Positions 4,951 to 6,821 of a stretch of 6,821 nt of DNA are shown one piece after another; position 1 is the first letter of the stretch, and each line of letters begins with the position of its first letter. The translations under genes were made by a program, and so were the position numbers. Source of the stretch: JAJUJL01 sp041736465 (GTDB lineage Bacteria > Chloroflexota > Anaerolineae > Anaerolineales > UBA4823); contig JBGSTO010000018.1 of assembly GCA_041736465.1 (NCBI GenBank), positions 1-6,821 of the forward strand. The letters are read 5' to 3'. A model generated the notes under the pieces. It ran no database searches. It saw nothing but the letters and a program-made list of their open reading frames with translations, and was not told the origin of the DNA.

Positions 4951-5667
4951 TCACACCCCCAGCGGCACTTCATCCGGCAGCGGCCCTCGCTCGCCCAGGT
5001 GCTCGAGGCGCGCCATCGGCGCCAGGCGCTGGCGTTTGCGGCGCGGCGAGCCGTAGTAAGAGACTGTCCCCGTCCCGAACAGGGTGACATCCAGCTCCTG
5101 CTGCGCCCAAACGGTGGCAGAGCCTGCGCCGTTCAACCGCAGGCGAGAGATGTAGCTGCACAATCCGGGCGCTTCGTACTGCCCAATACCGTTGACCACC
5201 ACCTGCTGCTCGCGGCTGAAGCCGGCAGCTTCGATGCGCCCGCCGCCCAGCAGCTCCACGTGCAGCTTCTGGGTGTCCAGCTCGGGCAGTTCGACGCTGC
5301 CATACCCGTTGAAGCGCAGCCACAGGCGCGGTGTGCGCAGCCTGCCGGAGCTCACATAGGCGATGCCGTAGATCTCCAGGGCGGTCAGGTCGGTGACGGT
5401 CAGGTGGTACTGGATGCGCTTGCGCGTCAGGCTGGTGGCGACGGCGTCTGACATGCGCTGCGTCAGCCCGCCGCGCAACCCAAGGGTGAGCTGCCCACCG
5501 GCGACGAATGCCTCCAGCCGCTCGCGCAGCTGCGGCGGCGCCTGGATTTTTAATGCTTCTCGCTCCCCCTGCACGATGGTCAGCCAGTGCTCGTGCTGCC
5601 CGCGCAGCAGGACGCGATCGAAACCCGATACACGGGGTTCAAGGATGACTACGCTCGTTCCACTCAT
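4951..5667 (-). CDS. GIN-domain (DUF2807) beta-repeat protein without signal peptide
   Basis: This 238-residue protein fits the DUF2807/GIN family (head GIN domain, sometimes named putative auto-transporter adhesin). Residues 14-45 match the opening strand pattern FDRVLLRGQHEHWLTIVQGE. From about 85 a set of turns repeats a hydrophobic-x-Gly-x-Gly motif: FNGYGSVEL (119), LGGGRIEAAGF (140), VNGIGQYEAPGL (158), LNGAGSATVWA (178) and LFGTGTVSYYGSP (196). This is the right-handed beta-helix signature, ending in the typical YYGSP. A basic, Pro-rich tail follows (RRKRQRLAPM to VPLGV). Most relatives are exported; here the N terminus (MSGTSVVILEPRVSG) has no signal peptide or lipobox, so a cytoplasmic location is likely. 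The start ATG at 5665-5667 has GGAG (5676-5679) 8 bases upstream. The function of the family is not established. Confidence 0.83.
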   Translation of the reverse strand: MSGTSVVILEPRVSGFDRVLLRGQHEHWLTIVQGEREALKIQAPPQLRERLEAFVAGGQLTLGLRGGLTQRMSDAVATSLTRKRIQYHLTVTDLTALEIYGIAYVSSGRLRTPRLWLRFNGYGSVELPELDTQKLHVELLGGGRIEAAGFSREQQVVVNGIGQYEAPGLCSYISRLRLNGAGSATVWAQQELDVTLFGTGTVSYYGSPRRKRQRLAPMARLEHLGERGPLPDEVPLGV

Positions 5668-5715
5668 GGTTGTTTCTCCGTTTTAAACGAACTTGTTGGC
5701 TCAGGGTGTTTCCTT

Positions 5716-5808
5716 GTGGGGGCGGGTTTGTTCAGGCAAGGCGCATGCGCCTATCAACACGCCTCTCAGGCTTTCCAATCTTATCCTTCGGAGCAAAAAC
5801 CCGCCCCC
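5716..5808 (+). repeat. 93-base palindromic element, copy 1
   Basis: GGGGGCGGGTTT (5718-5729) and AAACCCGCCCCC (5797-5808) form a perfect 12-bp inverted repeat separated by 67 bases. The element aligns without gaps to the reverse complement of 5837-5929, with about 58 of 93 positions identical, concentrated in the arms, in GCAAGGCG and in TCAGG. Its interior carries a 14-base perfect palindrome, AGGCGCATGCGCCT (5739-5752), that copy 2 lacks. It lies upstream of the GIN-domain gene, 48 bases from its start, and contains no convincing gene. Confidence 0.8.
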
Positions 5809-5836
5809 GGGAGGCCAACCCATCTGTGGATAAAGA

Positions 5837-5929
5837 CAGGGTGGGTTTTTGCCTCGTATGGCCGGGTTGAAATTCCTGACGGACGGGTCTTTGCATCGAC
5901 ACGCCTTGCTGGTACAAACCCACCCCTAC
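5837..5929 (-). repeat. 93-base palindromic element, copy 2 (inverted relative to copy 1)
   Basis: GGGTGGGTTT (5839-5848) and AAACCCACCC (5916-5925) form a 10-bp inverted repeat separated by 67 bases, the same spacing as copy 1. Read on the minus strand from 5929 to 5837 it aligns end to end with copy 1. At the arm position where copy 1 has a C-G pair, copy 2 has T-A, so the arms changed together. The 28 bases between the two copies (5809-5836) are not recognisably repetitive. Confidence 0.78.
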
Positions 5930-5946
5930 GGTACGAGGGCGAGGGT

Positions 5947-6156
5947 TCATCCAGCTGGCACTCCTGCCGGCGCGGGCTGCCCCTGCGGCAGCTTCTCCAC
6001 GATCAGCACAAAATCCACCTGGTGGACCCACATCGCCTGGATGGAGACGTTGGGGATGATGGCAACCACTTCGCCTTCCAGGCTGTTCAAGAATCGTTCC
6101 AGGTTGCCCTGATCCCTGGTCATGCGGATATCGAAACGATGCACCCGGTAGCTCAT
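5947..6156 (-). CDS. Small conserved-looking protein (69 aa), possibly DUF4177-like
   Basis: This is a 69-residue protein starting MSYRVHRFDIRMTRDQGNLE. Its core RFLNSLEGEVVAIIPNVS, followed by VHQVDFVLIVEK, suggests a small beta-alpha-beta-beta fold: first strand, a helix with the NLERFLNSLEG pattern, then two strands ending in LIVEK. DUF4177-type proteins share this strand-helix-strand outline with a final strand ending near the C terminus, but the match is loose and I do not claim the family. The tail (QGQPAPAGVPAG) looks disordered. The frame is open a further 12 codons upstream to an ATG at 6192, but the ribosome site AGGAGGT at 6162-6168, 5 bases before the ATG at 6154-6156, fixes the shorter start. 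No membrane segment is seen. A terminator upstream (6230-6269) separates it from the ABC ATPase gene. Confidence 0.72.
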   Translation of the reverse strand: MSYRVHRFDIRMTRDQGNLERFLNSLEGEVVAIIPNVSIQAMWVHQVDFVLIVEKLPQGQPAPAGVPAG

Positions 6157-6161
6157 TCCAG

Positions 6162-6168
6162 ACCTCCT
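6162..6168 (-). promoter_or_regulatory. Ribosome binding site fixing the start of the 69-aa gene
   Basis: On the minus strand this reads AGGAGGT, a full match to the 16S anti-Shine-Dalgarno, 5 bases before the ATG at 6154-6156. It lies inside the longer open frame that could begin at 6192 and therefore argues for the internal start. Confidence 0.8.
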
Positions 6169-6229
6169 GTCTGCTGCGGCAGGCGCACACACCTGCCATT
6201 CCGCTCATGCCCCCATATCTACTATACGA

Positions 6230-6269
6230 AAAAATCCCCCGGCAGGTTACGGTCTGCAGGGGGATTTTT
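6230..6269 (-). terminator. Rho-independent terminator after the ABC transporter ATPase gene
   Basis: AAAAATCCCCC (6230-6240) pairs with GGGGGATTTTT (6259-6269). Past a single mismatch the stem continues GCAG (6242-6245) with CTGC (6254-6257), leaving an 8-base loop. Read on the minus strand the stem ends in a run of six T. It lies 41 bases past the stop of the minus-strand ABC ATPase gene. T-runs on both strands make it potentially bidirectional, though no plus-strand gene approaches it. Confidence 0.88.
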
Positions 6270-6309
6270 GGACATATCCAGGTGGCTGAATTTATTAATC
6301 CCGGCCGGC

Positions 6310-6821
6310 TCACACCTGGTAGCAGGCTACCCAGTGCCCGGCGCCCTTTTCCCGCAGCGGCGGGTGATCCTGGGATTTGCACAGCGCGCCGTTGCCGTTG
6401 ACCAGCGGGCAGCGCTCCAGAAAGCGGCACTGCGGCTTGGGATCGATGGGCTTGCTGACGCTGCCTTTTACCATAGGCACTTTGCGCACAAAATCGGGAT
6501 CGGGCACCGGTACGGCAGAGATCAGGGCGCGGGTGTAGGGGTGCAGCGGGTTGGCGAGCATCTCTTCGGTCTCGCCGCGCTCTACGATCTTGCCCATGTA
6601 CATCACGGCGATCTCCTGGCAGGTGTAGCGCGCCACTGCCAGGTCGTGGGTGATATAGAGATAGCTCACGCCGGTGCGCTCTGCCAGCTCCATCATCAGG
6701 TTCATGATCTCCGCCCGGATGGAGACGTACAGCATGGAGGTGGGCTCATCGGCGACCACGAAATCCGGCTCTACCACCAGGGCGCGGGCGATGGCGACGC
6801 GCTGGCGCTGCCCGCCGGAAA
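6310..6821 (-). CDS. Oligopeptide/dipeptide ABC transporter ATP-binding protein (C-terminal part)
   Basis: This gene is cut by the right window edge; 169 residues up to TGA (6310-6312) are visible. In order they are: the end of the ABC signature SGGQRQR with VAIARAL; Walker B (DFVVADEP); a D-loop region TSMLYVS; H-loop LYITHDLAVA; then EIAVMYMGKIVERG and the oligopeptide-type C-terminal extension starting NPLHPYTRALISAVPVPDP. The last 40 residues hold four Cys (CRFLERCP, ALCKSQ, VACY), the cluster that in peptide-transporter ATPases of the OppD/DppD/OppF/DppF group can bind iron-sulfur. These ATPases power import of peptides or related solutes through OppBC-type permeases. The D-loop normally reads SALD or SMLD; here the Asp is replaced by Tyr (TAC at 6732-6734 on the minus strand). 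A GTG at 6775-6777 could look like a start but is internal, because the signature motif continues upstream. Confidence 0.93.
   Translation of the reverse strand, partial: SGGQRQRVAIARALVVEPDFVVADEPTSMLYVSIRAEIMNLMMELAERTGVSYLYITHDLAVARYTCQEIAVMYMGKIVERGETEEMLANPLHPYTRALISAVPVPDPDFVRKVPMVKGSVSKPIDPKPQCRFLERCPLVNGNGALCKSQDHPPLREKGAGHWVACYQV

Noticed and set aside
4798..5451. 217-codon open frame on the plus strand
   Set aside because: It crosses the strong terminator at 4888-4928 and is antisense to the GIN-domain gene, whose repeat pattern is clear.
5716..5929. CRISPR-like array
   Set aside because: There are only two units, in opposite orientation, and the similarity includes the interior. 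There are no regularly spaced identical direct repeats.
5732..6430. 232-codon open frame on the minus strand
   Set aside because: It runs through two repeat elements, a terminator and the end of the ABC ATPase gene, and overlaps the better-supported 69-aa gene in another frame. Its composition is that of translated repeats.

Overview
The window comes from a moderately GC-rich bacterium. Gene content, the AGGAGG-type ribosome sites and two families of short intergenic palindromes point to a Chloroflexota (Anaerolineae-like) genome. That assignment is an inference from gene types and repeat style; no marker gene is present to prove it.

Layout. Positions 1-138 hold the tail of an unrecognised plus-strand gene. 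It is followed by a start-less remnant of a CsbD-type stress gene (251-346), a GlsB/YeaQ-type three-helix membrane protein (386-652) and a 54-residue lysine-rich protein (743-907) ending near a long hairpin (939-978). A long imperfect palindrome (1077-1128) of the GTCATYCTGAGCG type precedes a probable plus-strand operon: a DUF5661 protein (1153-1440), another 54-residue basic protein (1503-1667), an intact FtsH AAA+ zinc protease (1677-3587) and a CarD/CdnL-type RNA polymerase-binding regulator (3619-4131). A 329-base intergenic stretch then holds an extended -10 promoter, a foldable segment with mutually exclusive stems, and a second copy of the palindrome family. It leads to a DUF5655 protein (4461-4820) that ends at a strong rho-independent terminator (4888-4928).

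The right third is on the minus strand. It has a GIN-type (DUF2807) beta-repeat protein with no signal peptide (4951-5667), two head-to-head 93-base palindromic elements (5716-5808 and 5837-5929), a 69-residue conserved-looking protein (5947-6156), a terminator (6230-6269) and the C-terminal part of an oligopeptide/dipeptide ABC transporter ATPase (6310-6821, cut by the window end).

How it fits together. The plus-strand block reads as a stress or envelope-maintenance cluster: a CsbD remnant, a GlsB-type membrane protein, a membrane-anchored quality-control protease and a CarD-type transcription regulator, interspersed with small basic and DUF proteins. This shared role is inferred from known family associations and gene order. 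The least ordinary observations are the two inverted 93-base elements with matched internal spacing and arm covariation, the bistable-looking RNA at 4219-4322, and the Asp-to-Tyr change in the ABC ATPase D-loop.
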